The notes: generated by a model from the letters alone, not told the origin. A DNA stretch of 64,000 bases from Methylovulum psychrotolerans (GCF_002923755.1 NZ_PGFZ01000014.1:17203-81202); one strand, 5' to 3'; counted from the first letter of the stretch, positions 54,256 through 63,518 are shown. Program-made: numbers and translations.

Positions 54256-55053
54256 ATGAAAGCGTACCTTGCCGAGCAACAGGATGGGGAGAGCCATAGC
54301 GTTGTGGCAAACCCACGTTACCGGCCTTTTATCGGCATTAGTGTCAGTAAGCGTGTCTTACCGCTGGAACAGACGGTAAAAATCTTGTCTTGGCTGTTGC
54401 ATAGCCCGTCACCAGTTTTGCCTATTCTGATCGCCGACGAAATCGCTGTTATCAATTATAAAGCCTTTAAGCGTTATAGTGGCGGTAGTTGTGTCAAAAA
54501 AGTCCAGCAAGACAGTGATTTGCAAATTAGCCACTGGCAACAAGCAGCCGACTGCCTGCCGCCGGAACAAAGCCGCCGTATACGTTTTGTGCGCTGGTCT
54601 GAAATAGTTACCGATTTATATGGGCGGCAAGTCGCGCTGGTACGCAGCGAGTTTGAACAAAACCCCTTGTTGCAGGATACTATTTTGGCCTTGGTGACCA
54701 GTTTTATCCGTTCTACCGGCAAAACCGTCACTACGCAACGCTGTTGGGCTTTGGCCGAGTATATTATCCAAGAATTGCCTTCGCTGTTGTTTGGTATCGA
54801 AGTAGATACGATACAATATCAACTGTTGGTATACCCGACCCATTATCCGACTGAAATGTACCGCTTGGTTATCGCCATTCGCCGCCATCCGGCTTTTGCT
54901 GAGTTTTTTACCCAGTTGCAAAATCCGCCTTTAGAAAATAATAAAATAATCCAGCTCATTATTACCGGGCAACGGTTTGATAAGCCATCACAACCTCTAG
55001 TAACACCTAGCCATTATGACCGGGCGGCACATGAACTTACTATTACCGCATAA
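54256..55053 (+). CDS. Cyclodipeptide synthase-like protein (XYP subfamily)
   Basis: 265 residues. The layout matches tRNA-dependent cyclodipeptide synthases, Rossmann-like enzymes that condense two aminoacyl-tRNAs into a diketopiperazine. The nucleophile is Ser29 in FIGISVSK. Tyr169 and Glu173 lie in AEYIIQELPSLLFG, and Tyr193-Pro194 in LLVYPTHYP. Distances (140 from Ser to Tyr, 20 from Glu to Tyr) agree within one residue with AlbC (Ser37, Tyr178, Glu182, Tyr202). The residues three after Ser29 (Lys32) and after Tyr193 (Pro) place it in the XYP rather than NYQ subfamily. A basic middle region (CVKKVQQDS, QSRRIRFVRW) could bind tRNA. The product is not predictable here. The end overlaps the TonB receptor gene. 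Identity was read by eye and not by search. Confidence 0.75.
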   Translation: MKAYLAEQQDGESHSVVANPRYRPFIGISVSKRVLPLEQTVKILSWLLHSPSPVLPILIADEIAVINYKAFKRYSGGSCVKKVQQDSDLQISHWQQAADCLPPEQSRRIRFVRWSEIVTDLYGRQVALVRSEFEQNPLLQDTILALVTSFIRSTGKTVTTQRCWALAEYIIQELPSLLFGIEVDTIQYQLLVYPTHYPTEMYRLVIAIRRHPAFAEFFTQLQNPPLENNKIIQLIITGQRFDKPSQPLVTPSHYDRAAHELTITA

Positions 55054-57085
55054 GCTGATGGATTTTAGCGGCCTTATTGGCCGTCGGCAACGCTTGCGCA
55101 ATGCCATAGGCTTGTGTTTGGCATTAGGTACGCCGCAATTGGCACAAGCAGGCGGCTCTGATGCCGAATTGGAAAGTGAATTGCAATTTCTCGCCGCCGA
55201 ACGGCACATTGTCGTCACTGCATCGAAATTGCAAGAAAGCGTTGACAAGACGGTGGCAACAACTTCCGTCATCACCCAAGACGACATCCAGCATATCGGA
55301 GCCCGCAACTTATTGGACGTGCTACGTTTAGTGCCTGGTCTTGGCGTTACCCAGACTATGCTAGGGGTGCGGGAAATCGAAGTGCGCGGGGTCAAGACCT
55401 TATTCTCCGATAAGGTTTTGTTTATGCTCAACGGCCACCCCTTAGACCATAACTTGCAAAATGCCGGCAGCACTTGGGTCTACGATGACCTGCCCGTCGA
55501 CACCATCAAACGGGTGGAAGTCGTGCGCGGTGCAGGTTCCGCCTTGTATGGTGCAAACGCGTTTATGGCGGTCATCAATATCATTACCCAAAACGCCAAA
55601 GATTTAAACGGCCTACATGCCTCGGTAGGAGCCGGCAGTTTTGGTGCCCAACAATACCGCGCCTCTTGGGGCAAGCAATATGACAACACTGCTGAGGCGG
55701 CGCTGCATTTTAACCATACCGATACGGACGGCATCGGCTCACCGGTTCCGCAAGACAGCATGAGCATACAAGGCTTGGAATCGTTGGCTCCCGGCAAAAG
55801 TCAGCTTAACGAAGGCCGTAATGATATGGAATGGCAATTGGGCTATCAAGGCTTTAAGCTCGACGGGCGGTATATCAGCAAGCGCACCGGCACGTTTGTC
55901 GGCGCGGCGTTCGCGCTCAGCAACCGCACCGTGCAGAATTATGAAGATTACTTTATCCGCCTAAGCCGCAATTGGCGGTTCTCAGAAAGTTTCACCGTCG
56001 ATACGCAAGTCTATCATGACAGTTTTAGTTTCGACAATCTCCTGCAACTAGCGCCGCATAGCTTTGGTCATGTTGGCTTACAAAATATGCGCAATGGCGG
56101 CGAGGTGCAAGGCAATTACCAGCTCAGCGCCAACCAAACCATCATCAGTGGCGTGTCATATAACGAAGACGAACAAAGCGACGTGACCGCCGAAAATGGC
56201 AGCGACCCCAGCCAACTGGAACCCACCCTACCCTATGGTAAGTCCAGAAAGCGCACCCGTTGGGGTGTTTATGCCCAAGACGTTTGGGATCTTTGGCCTA
56301 ACTTGCGTATGACCCTAGGCGCACGCTACGACAGATATAATGATTTTGGCGGCACATTCAACCCGCGCCTAGGCTTTAACTGGGAGTTTATCAAAGACTA
56401 TTCGCTGAAATTTTCCTACGGCACAGCCTACCGTGCGCCTGCGTTCGGCGAGTTGGATTTGATTAACAATCCGATATTGTCAGGGAACCCGAACCTCTCC
56501 CCAGAACAGGCGGAAACCTTTGAAAGTGGTATCGTCACCCATCCTGTGCAGGGTCTGACCGCCCAAGCGACTTACTACCACACCCATATCAGCGAGCTGA
56601 TCAGTCAAGTGCCCGCACAGACGACCTTTGTGCAATATGCCAATAGCGGCAGTATGCTTTCGGAAGGGGTCGAGTTAGAAAACCGCTACGATTTCAGCGG
56701 TAGTTTACAAGGCTCTTTCATTGCCGCCAATATCGTCTATCAACATACTATCCAAAACAATCTGGCTGTCGCCGATGTCCCAAAAGCCCGTGCCAACCTA
56801 TTGTTAAACTGGGCTTTTAATAGCCATTGGAGCCTGTATGGTCATGTTCTCATAAAAGATGCCACCGGGCGCGGCGTAGGTGACAGCCGCCCTGATGTAC
56901 CCGGTTACGCCGTCTTAGATATGAGTATGCTGGGTCAGCACTTTTTCTCCAAACGGCTGGATGTTAGCTTTACTGTCTACAATTTACTTGATAAAACTTA
57001 TTTTGACCCCGCCCCGACCAGCGTTCCTGGCGACTACCAACAGGCAGGCCGGGCTTTTTTTGGACATGTCAATGTCCGCTATTAA
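55016..57085 (+). CDS. TonB-dependent outer-membrane receptor
   Basis: 689 residues (684 if the ATG at 55031 is used). A signal peptide (AIGLCLALGTPQLAQA) precedes a TonB-box-like HIVVTASK, a plug domain (VATTSVITQDDIQHIGARNL, GSALYGANAFMAVINIITQN) and a 22-strand barrel ending in FGHVNVRY with an aromatic C-terminal residue. Receptors of this form import siderophores, cobalamin, copper complexes or other ligands too large for porins. The gene overlaps the cyclodipeptide-synthase-like gene by 38 bases, which strongly suggests a shared job, perhaps uptake of the product or of its metal complex. No exbBD/tonB genes are nearby. Confidence 0.93.
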   Translation: MTGRHMNLLLPHKLMDFSGLIGRRQRLRNAIGLCLALGTPQLAQAGGSDAELESELQFLAAERHIVVTASKLQESVDKTVATTSVITQDDIQHIGARNLLDVLRLVPGLGVTQTMLGVREIEVRGVKTLFSDKVLFMLNGHPLDHNLQNAGSTWVYDDLPVDTIKRVEVVRGAGSALYGANAFMAVINIITQNAKDLNGLHASVGAGSFGAQQYRASWGKQYDNTAEAALHFNHTDTDGIGSPVPQDSMSIQGLESLAPGKSQLNEGRNDMEWQLGYQGFKLDGRYISKRTGTFVGAAFALSNRTVQNYEDYFIRLSRNWRFSESFTVDTQVYHDSFSFDNLLQLAPHSFGHVGLQNMRNGGEVQGNYQLSANQTIISGVSYNEDEQSDVTAENGSDPSQLEPTLPYGKSRKRTRWGVYAQDVWDLWPNLRMTLGARYDRYNDFGGTFNPRLGFNWEFIKDYSLKFSYGTAYRAPAFGELDLINNPILSGNPNLSPEQAETFESGIVTHPVQGLTAQATYYHTHISELISQVPAQTTFVQYANSGSMLSEGVELENRYDFSGSLQGSFIAANIVYQHTIQNNLAVADVPKARANLLLNWAFNSHWSLYGHVLIKDATGRGVGDSRPDVPGYAVLDMSMLGQHFFSKRLDVSFTVYNLLDKTYFDPAPTSVPGDYQQAGRAFFGHVNVRY

Positions 57086-57097
57086 TCCTTTAATGCC

Positions 57098-57940
57098 ATG
57101 ATGATTAAGTATCCAACTATTTTTCGGCAGTGGCGGGCCTGGATTTCGGTCGTTTTATGGGCATTGCTGTCTATCCCCATAGCCCCCGCCGGTACGCCCG
57201 AAACGGTGTTTTTTTATAACCCGGAAAGCAGTGTCGACAATTTTGCCGCCTTAAAAGCCGAATTTGACGATTACTTGTCCAAGCAGGGAGCTTACAGTTT
57301 TCAACCGTTTAGCGAACGTAATACCTTTGAAGTCATGTTGGCAGGCAAGCCCCAGGGGGTCTATCTGTTATCCAGTTGGCATTATCTACAGCTCAATGCC
57401 AAAACTCCCTTAGAAGCTAAGCTGGTCGGCACAGCGAAAGGCGAACCGCAACAGCGGAAAATCTTAACCGCCAAAGATATCGATAACATCCCGGCCTTAG
57501 CGGGGGCGACTATCGCCGGAGCGGGCAGCGAAGATTATCTGCGTAGCCAATTACAGCAAATGCTTGGTGCCAGTTATGCGGCACTGATGCCCAAAATAAA
57601 ACTGCTCAGCGTACCTAAAGATATTGATGCGCTGATGGCGGTCAGTTTCGGCATGGCCAGCGCGGCCCTCTCTTCGGAAAACAGCCTGAATAAACTGGCG
57701 CTGATCAACCCGAAACAACATGCTCAACTGAAAACCTTGGCTAGTGGCGAAAAAAGCTTTTTGTTGATTGCTGCCGTCGCCAAACCATCGCAAAGTGATG
57801 CACAGCCGCTACTGAAGATCATTGAAACCATGCAGCAACAACCCGATGGCGAAAAAAACCTCAAAATGTTGGGTCTGGACGGATGGAAACGGATTGATGC
57901 CTTGGACACCTCGCTTGTCAAACAATTGCGCTTACCCTAA
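57098..57940 (+). CDS. Periplasmic PhnD-like ligand-binding protein
   Basis: 280 residues with a signal peptide (WISVVLWALLSIPIAPAG). The body is a two-lobed binding protein like the phosphonate/phosphite class: TVFFYNPESSVDNFAALKAE, GVYLLSSWHYLQL, ILTAKDIDNIPALAGATIAG and DALMAVSFGMASAAL. No permease or ATPase gene accompanies it. With the next gene it is likely to be a periplasmic sensor component for the hybrid kinase, rather than part of a transporter. It starts 12 bases after the TonB receptor gene. Confidence 0.78.
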   Translation: MMIKYPTIFRQWRAWISVVLWALLSIPIAPAGTPETVFFYNPESSVDNFAALKAEFDDYLSKQGAYSFQPFSERNTFEVMLAGKPQGVYLLSSWHYLQLNAKTPLEAKLVGTAKGEPQQRKILTAKDIDNIPALAGATIAGAGSEDYLRSQLQQMLGASYAALMPKIKLLSVPKDIDALMAVSFGMASAALSSENSLNKLALINPKQHAQLKTLASGEKSFLLIAAVAKPSQSDAQPLLKIIETMQQQPDGEKNLKMLGLDGWKRIDALDTSLVKQLRLP

Positions 57941-58917
57941 TGCCTATGTCATATCCTAGCCTTTTGCAAACTCTGTCCACCCCGCTCCTTAAGTCGGTCG
58001 CTCCCTTATTGTTTGGGGTTTTATGCGGGCTGTTAGCGGACACCGTCCAGGCCCAAAGCCCGGCGAAAATATTAATTGTCAATTCTGATGCCACCGTCAA
58101 TAAATACCGGCAAGTAAAAGAGGCGTTCACCCTGCAAATCGGGACTTATGCCGGGCGTATCATTAATTTTGACGTACAGCAATCGGGTCATCCTGAATTA
58201 TTGGAAAAATTGATTAAGGACGAAAGCCCTGACCTTATCTACAGCATCGGCTCACAAGCCTATCAGCTTGCCAGCCAATTTGGCGGCAGTAAGCCCGTGC
58301 TGTTCTCTTCGGTCATCAATTGGCAACGTTTTGAGCGGCGCGACAACAGCTACGGTATTGCCAATGAGTTATCGTTGACTCAAGAGCTGTCGCTGCTCCG
58401 CTTCCTTTTACCCGGTTTACCGCGTATCGGAGTCATTTATGACCCCCACTTCAGTGCCGAACGCATCAACGAAGCGCGGGCGCAAGCCAAGGAACTTGGC
58501 TTGGTGCTAGTCGAACAAACCGTGGACGACGAGCATCCGTTGGCACAGCATTTGGATAGCCTGTTGGATAAAATTGACATTTTATGGCTGATTGCCGACC
58601 CAGGTGTGTTGGCCGACCGGGTTACGGTCGAAACTATCTTCAGCTATAGCAGCCGCCATAAAAAACCAGTTTACACCTACAGCGATGCCTTTATGAACTA
58701 TGGTGCAAGCTTGGTAGTGGCAGCGGATACCCCAACAATGGGACGCCAAGCCGCCAATATGGCACAAGCCATATTGTTGCGCGAACCCCTGAAAGAAACC
58801 GTGCAGTCTCCTGCTGGTTCGCACATTACCCTTAATGCCTGTCAACTCGGTAAGCTGGACACCCGTTACAATGCCGATGCCTTGGATGCGGTTAACCAAT
58901 TGCTCGAATGCCATTAA
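57940..58917 (+). CDS. Periplasmic ABC_sub_bind-family ligand-binding protein
   Basis: 325 residues with a signal peptide (about 1-38, ending VQA-QS). The fold is the LIVBP-like ABC substrate-binding type: KILIVNSDATVNKYRQVKEA, PDLIYSIGSQAYQLASQFGG, LPRIGVIYDPHFSAERINEA, DILWLIADPGVLADRVTVET and KKPVYTYSDAFMNYGASLVV. Its start overlaps the preceding stop (TAATG) and its stop abuts the kinase start. No transporter genes follow, so it may present a ligand to the kinase, as seen with periplasmic binding proteins of hybrid kinases. Confidence 0.85.
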   Translation: MPMSYPSLLQTLSTPLLKSVAPLLFGVLCGLLADTVQAQSPAKILIVNSDATVNKYRQVKEAFTLQIGTYAGRIINFDVQQSGHPELLEKLIKDESPDLIYSIGSQAYQLASQFGGSKPVLFSSVINWQRFERRDNSYGIANELSLTQELSLLRFLLPGLPRIGVIYDPHFSAERINEARAQAKELGLVLVEQTVDDEHPLAQHLDSLLDKIDILWLIADPGVLADRVTVETIFSYSSRHKKPVYTYSDAFMNYGASLVVAADTPTMGRQAANMAQAILLREPLKETVQSPAGSHITLNACQLGKLDTRYNADALDAVNQLLECH

Positions 58918-61425
58918 ATGATAAAGTTCAGGCGTACCGCGACGATAAAAAAATCGGCTAAACCGCAGCCTGAATCCAAACTATCGCGCCACAATAAAAC
59001 GGAACGCACGGCGGCGACCCGCCGTCGTGCCCGCAATAGCATCCGCTGGCAATTGCTGACCACTATGATCGGGCTGATAATCGGGCTGGTAGTCACGTTG
59101 ACTGTCATTGAGCTGGTGCTGCAAAAACAGTCATTGGAAAATGAGCTGTCTAAACGGGTTGACCTGATGAAGGCCAATTTGCTGGAGCGTGGTTCCACCA
59201 TGTCAAATTTGATGCTCACCCAAGTTGAAAATGATGTCGCCGCCTTCAATTTTTCCCATATCACCGAAAATTTGCACAACACCATCAAGGAATCGCCGTT
59301 ACTGGTCTACGGGATATTAACAAACAACGATGGTGTGGCCTTTGTCCATAGCAGCCACCCCGAACTGCAACAGGAAACCTTAACGGACGAAGCCAGCCGT
59401 TACGCCTTGACGCAACAGCATCTGGCGCATGTCGAGTACCCTGCCCTCAATGTCACTGAATTTATCTTACCGATACATTTCGGCAACAAACCCTGGGGGG
59501 TCTTACGCCTAGGCTTTACTATGCAGGAGTTGAATAAGGAAATCGCCCGCTCCCAAGCGGATATTGCCACCAAAACCCGCGACCTGATTATCTCCACGGC
59601 TCTGATTGCTTTGGTGTTTGTCTTGATAGGCTCGGCTGTCGTGCTAGTCATTTCCACCACTTTATCCAAACCGCTCATGCGTTTGACCGAATCGGTCAAA
59701 GAACTTGCGCGGGGCAATTTTGAATTGGCGACCGAATTATTGGACGAAAATGCGCAGGGACAAAAAGTGCGTTTCAAAGCCCAAGGCGAAATAGGCCAAT
59801 TAGCTTACTCTTTTATCGAAATGGCGAATGAAATCCGTCGGTCACAAGATAAATTGGCGGACTATAACCGCACCCTAGAAGCCAAAGTCAAAGAGCGTAC
59901 CCAAGAACTGGAACGGGCTAACGAAAAACTACAAGAGTTGGATCAAATGAAGACCAACTTTCTGTCCACGGTTTCCCATGAGTTGCGTACGCCCTTAACG
60001 TCGGTCATGGGGTTCGCACGTATTCTCCAGAAGAAATTTGAAAGTACCTTGTTTCCGCCCTTATCGCAAAGCGAAGACAAAAAAGTCCAAAAAGCCATGC
60101 GCCAAGTGATGGAGAACGCGCAAATCATCGTTGATGAAGGCGAACGTCTGACGACGCTGATTAATGATGTGCTAGATTTGGCTAAAATGGAGGCGGGTCG
60201 GGTCGATTGGAATATGCGCGAACTTTCTGTTGAAGAGGTTATTGACCGTGCGATTGCTGCCACTTCGGCACTGGTCGCCAACAAACCAGTACAGCTTTGC
60301 AAGGCTATCGGTGAGGCGTTGCCGCTGTGTGAGGGTGACCGCGACCGCCTGATCCAAGTGGTCATCAACCTGATATCGAATGCCGTCAAATTTACCGACC
60401 GGGGCAAAGTGATTTGTCGGGCGCAGCTTAAGGACGGCGAGTTAGTGGTCAGCGTCACCGACAGCGGCTGCGGCATCAAACCGGAAGACCAGCCGCTGGT
60501 ATTTGAAAAGTTTAAACAAGTTGGCGACACCCTGACTGACAAGCCCAAGGGCACAGGCTTAGGCTTGCCTATCTGTAAGGAGATTATCGAACATCATGGC
60601 GGACATTTATGGCTGGAAAGCGAACTGGATGTGGGCAGCACGTTCTTGTTTTCATTGCCGTTACCGCAACAATACGACCCCGATGCCACCCTAATGACCC
60701 AAGACGGCGAAGCCATCAGCTTAGTTTGGCAGAGTAACCGCCAAGCGTTGGTGGCGGCGCTGCAAGCCGGGCTTAAAGTTACCGCCGACCCTTTGCAAAG
60801 CCCAAGCTACAGTATTTTAATTATTGATGATGATGTTAATATCCGTGAATTTTTGCAGCAAGAATTAAGTGCCGAAAACTATGCCGTCCGCGAAGCCAGC
60901 AGCGGCAGTGAAGGCTTGGCGATTATTGCCGGGCAACAGCCCGATTTGATTTTGCTGGATGTCAAAATGCCGCATTTGAACGGTTTTGCTGTCGCGGCGC
61001 GGCTGCACAGCAACCCTGCCACCCTGCATATCCCGATTATTTTACATACCGTTGCCGAAGACAAATTTTTGGCGGAACAATTGGGGATCGATTACTATTT
61101 GACCAAACCCGCTAAAGAGATGGACTTATTGGCTACCGTGCGGCAAGTCTTGGCGACCGTGCCGCCACGCAAAAAAATCTTGCTGTTTTCTGGCGGTGAT
61201 GCCCAACAGGACAGTTGGGCAGTCGGTTTGGAAAGCTACGGCTATCAAGTCCGTATCGCCGCGACGGTCGAAGAAGGTGTGGCTTTGGCAGTAAGCCTAC
61301 AACCACACCTAGTGGTCGCCGACGCAACACTGGCTACCGAACACCAGCTTATCAAACGTCTGCGGGTCGAATTGGGGCTGGACAGAACCTTTTTCACCCT
61401 TTTGGACAGCCCGGATGAACCCTGA
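58918..61425 (+). CDS. Hybrid sensor histidine kinase/response regulator
   Basis: 835 residues. TM1 (about 43-66), a periplasmic sensor domain (70-215), TM2 (223-247), HAMP (250-305) and a coiled coil (310-345) are followed by HisKA with phospho-His354 in FLSTVSHELRTPLTSVMGF and HATPase_c (NLISNAVKFTDRG, DSGCGIKPED, GTGLGLPICKEI). A receiver (631-745) has Asp681 in LILLDVKMP and the later DYYLTKPAKE. A last segment (750-835) resembles a second, truncated receiver (KKILLFSGGDAQ, HLVVADATLA) without the terminal Lys. There is no DNA-binding domain, so output must go to another protein; the SpoIIE phosphatase gene overlaps by 11 bases. Confidence 0.94.
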   Translation: MIKFRRTATIKKSAKPQPESKLSRHNKTERTAATRRRARNSIRWQLLTTMIGLIIGLVVTLTVIELVLQKQSLENELSKRVDLMKANLLERGSTMSNLMLTQVENDVAAFNFSHITENLHNTIKESPLLVYGILTNNDGVAFVHSSHPELQQETLTDEASRYALTQQHLAHVEYPALNVTEFILPIHFGNKPWGVLRLGFTMQELNKEIARSQADIATKTRDLIISTALIALVFVLIGSAVVLVISTTLSKPLMRLTESVKELARGNFELATELLDENAQGQKVRFKAQGEIGQLAYSFIEMANEIRRSQDKLADYNRTLEAKVKERTQELERANEKLQELDQMKTNFLSTVSHELRTPLTSVMGFARILQKKFESTLFPPLSQSEDKKVQKAMRQVMENAQIIVDEGERLTTLINDVLDLAKMEAGRVDWNMRELSVEEVIDRAIAATSALVANKPVQLCKAIGEALPLCEGDRDRLIQVVINLISNAVKFTDRGKVICRAQLKDGELVVSVTDSGCGIKPEDQPLVFEKFKQVGDTLTDKPKGTGLGLPICKEIIEHHGGHLWLESELDVGSTFLFSLPLPQQYDPDATLMTQDGEAISLVWQSNRQALVAALQAGLKVTADPLQSPSYSILIIDDDVNIREFLQQELSAENYAVREASSGSEGLAIIAGQQPDLILLDVKMPHLNGFAVAARLHSNPATLHIPIILHTVAEDKFLAEQLGIDYYLTKPAKEMDLLATVRQVLATVPPRKKILLFSGGDAQQDSWAVGLESYGYQVRIAATVEEGVALAVSLQPHLVVADATLATEHQLIKRLRVELGLDRTFFTLLDSPDEP

Positions 61426-62956
61426 AATCAAACTGAAACGCCTTTGCCAGAAAGGCCATGCCGCCAAACTGATCCAGCACTTTCTGGCCGACCGGAAACA
61501 ACCATTAACGATACTTGACCTGAACGGCGACTGCTTACTGGGCGACAGTAACACGGGCGAGCGCCATGCCATTACTGTTGAAGGTAATCCTTTGGGCTGG
61601 GTGTGCGGTTCGTCTGAGGATGCGGCACTATTGGCAGCTTTTGTCAGCTATATGGCGCAAAAAGAGTTGGAAAGCAAGCTACTTGCTCAAGAAACACTCA
61701 GTAAATACAAAGAATTGACGTTGTTATATGAGCTGGGTGAAAAAATCGCCGCCTGTTTGGACATTGACGAACTCGCCCATTTAACGCTGGCCGAAGCGCG
61801 GCGGTTTCTGCCTGACGGTCAGGACATCCATCTGGGCATACTACTGGAAGGGACGGAAGCAGGGCAATTGACGGTCTGTGCGGGACAAGGCGAATTATTC
61901 CCGACTGGAGCAAAATTATTGGGTATCGACGGTATCACCCAGCAAGTTTTGGCTTCAGGCAATACCGAAATTGTCAACGAAGTTTGGCAAGACCCGCGTT
62001 ACCAAGCCTGTGCCGGGGTCTTAAGCGATATTAGCGCCATGTTATGCGCCCCACTGAAAACCCGTGACAAAACCTTTGGTGTCCTTAGTGTCATCAGCCG
62101 CGAGGCGGTTTCTTTTAGTGCCGCTGAAGCTAAGGTACTGAACTTATTGGCTACCCAGGTCGCCCTGGCGATCGCCAGGGTACACCTGATCCACGAGCGG
62201 GTCGCCCAAGAACGCTTGCAAGAATCGCTCAAACTCTCCCATAGTATCCAAATGGGCATGTTATCGACAGCCTTCCCGCGTTTTAGCGATGGGCAGCCGA
62301 TTGACTTGTTTGCCTTTATGGAGCCGGCCCGCGAAGTCAGTGGCGACTTTTATGATTTTTTCCATCTGGATAATAAAACCTTACTGTTAGTGATTGGCGA
62401 CGTGTCCGATAAGGGTGTGCCGGCCGCCCTGTTTATGGTCATGGTCAAAACCCTGATCCGCGCCATCGCCAAACAATACACCCAACCCCACCAAATTTTA
62501 GCGGCGCTCAATCCCGAATTATGCCGCGATAACGAAGCGTCAATGTTTGTCACCTTATTTTTGGCCACTCTGGATCTGGATACTTATAGTCTGAACTATA
62601 GTTTTGGTGGCCATAACCCGCCGCTGCATTTGTCGCGCTATGGCATTGTTACCATGCTGACGGGTGATTCGGGTACGGCCTTGGGCATTATCGACGGCAT
62701 CAGCTTTAGTAGCCAAACTCTTCAGCTTAGCTTAGGCGATAGCCTCTTGCTGTATACCGACGGCATTAGCGAAGCGATGGACAAAGATTACAACGCTTAT
62801 GGCGAAATACGCCTGTGCGGCCTTTTGACCGGGCTGGCCTATAGTAATGCCCAGGAACTCATCGGCACCATCATGACCGATGTCATTGCCTTTACTGCCG
62901 GAGCCGAGCAATCTGACGATATTACCCTGATGGCACTGCAAATAGGCCGGCCTTAA
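61415..62956 (+). CDS. GAF-SpoIIE PP2C-type protein phosphatase
   Basis: 513 residues. An N-terminal ~100-residue region of unknown fold (DLNGDCLLGDSNTGERHAIT) precedes a GAF domain (about 105-265: LTLLYELGEKIAACLDIDEL, SAMLCAPLKTRDKTFGVLSV) and an RsbU/SpoIIE phosphatase domain (275-510). The metal-binding acids are in REVSGDFYDFF, VIGDVSDKGVPAALFM, TDGISEAMD and EQSDDITLMAL. It should dephosphorylate a STAS protein, of which one is encoded in this cluster. The GAF domain or contact with the kinase would set its activity. Confidence 0.93.
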   Translation: MNPEIKLKRLCQKGHAAKLIQHFLADRKQPLTILDLNGDCLLGDSNTGERHAITVEGNPLGWVCGSSEDAALLAAFVSYMAQKELESKLLAQETLSKYKELTLLYELGEKIAACLDIDELAHLTLAEARRFLPDGQDIHLGILLEGTEAGQLTVCAGQGELFPTGAKLLGIDGITQQVLASGNTEIVNEVWQDPRYQACAGVLSDISAMLCAPLKTRDKTFGVLSVISREAVSFSAAEAKVLNLLATQVALAIARVHLIHERVAQERLQESLKLSHSIQMGMLSTAFPRFSDGQPIDLFAFMEPAREVSGDFYDFFHLDNKTLLLVIGDVSDKGVPAALFMVMVKTLIRAIAKQYTQPHQILAALNPELCRDNEASMFVTLFLATLDLDTYSLNYSFGGHNPPLHLSRYGIVTMLTGDSGTALGIIDGISFSSQTLQLSLGDSLLLYTDGISEAMDKDYNAYGEIRLCGLLTGLAYSNAQELIGTIMTDVIAFTAGAEQSDDITLMALQIGRP

Positions 62957-63044
62957 ACCATTCGGGTACGTTTGGCGGTGACTGTTACAAGCATCCATAA
63001 AACAAGGCTATTTAATCCGCTTTTATTCTGAATGGGCAGAACGC

Positions 63045-63518
63045 ATGAACACAAATATGGCACACAAATATACCGATATACCCGCCCCTAACGGGTATTT
63101 TGCCAAACAATTGCCTAATAATATTGACTCACTAGCGCTGTTGACGGAAGCCTTGGAAATATTTGCCGAACAAGAGGGTTGGAATGATGCCACAGTTATG
63201 CAAATTAATTTGGTGCTGGAAGAATTATTGGTCAATGTCATTGACAATGGCTATGCCGACGGACGTGACGGTACGATAGACATCCAAATCCACAGCGATG
63301 CGCAGACCATCACCATTTGCATTAGCGATGATGGCGATGCCTTCGACCCTTTTGTCATGGTGGATCCGGATCTTTCTTTAGCTGTTGAAGATCGTCCTAT
63401 TGGCGGCTTGGGAATCTATCTGGTACGCAGCTATATGGACGGTTACGCATATTGTTATAGTCAACAACACAACCAGGTGACCCTAACCAAGCATCTGCCG
63501 TTATCGGCCGCACCCTAA
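63045..63518 (+). CDS. RsbW-like serine kinase/anti-sigma-type ATPase
   Basis: 157 residues. GHKL ATPase: N-box LVLEELLVNVIDNGYADG, G1 box SDDGDAFDP, G2 region IGGLGIYLVRSYMDGYAY and a final strand NQVTLTKHL. Unlike the transporter's C-terminal domain, the ATP-binding residues are intact. It is the expected kinase of the STAS antagonist, and the preceding gene encodes the matching phosphatase. The gap of 88 bases is the largest in the run. No sigma factor gene is in the window, so its final target is unknown. GTG/ATG alternatives: the ATG at 63045 was kept; an ATG at 63057 is also possible. Confidence 0.92.
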   Translation: MNTNMAHKYTDIPAPNGYFAKQLPNNIDSLALLTEALEIFAEQEGWNDATVMQINLVLEELLVNVIDNGYADGRDGTIDIQIHSDAQTITICISDDGDAFDPFVMVDPDLSLAVEDRPIGGLGIYLVRSYMDGYAYCYSQQHNQVTLTKHLPLSAAP

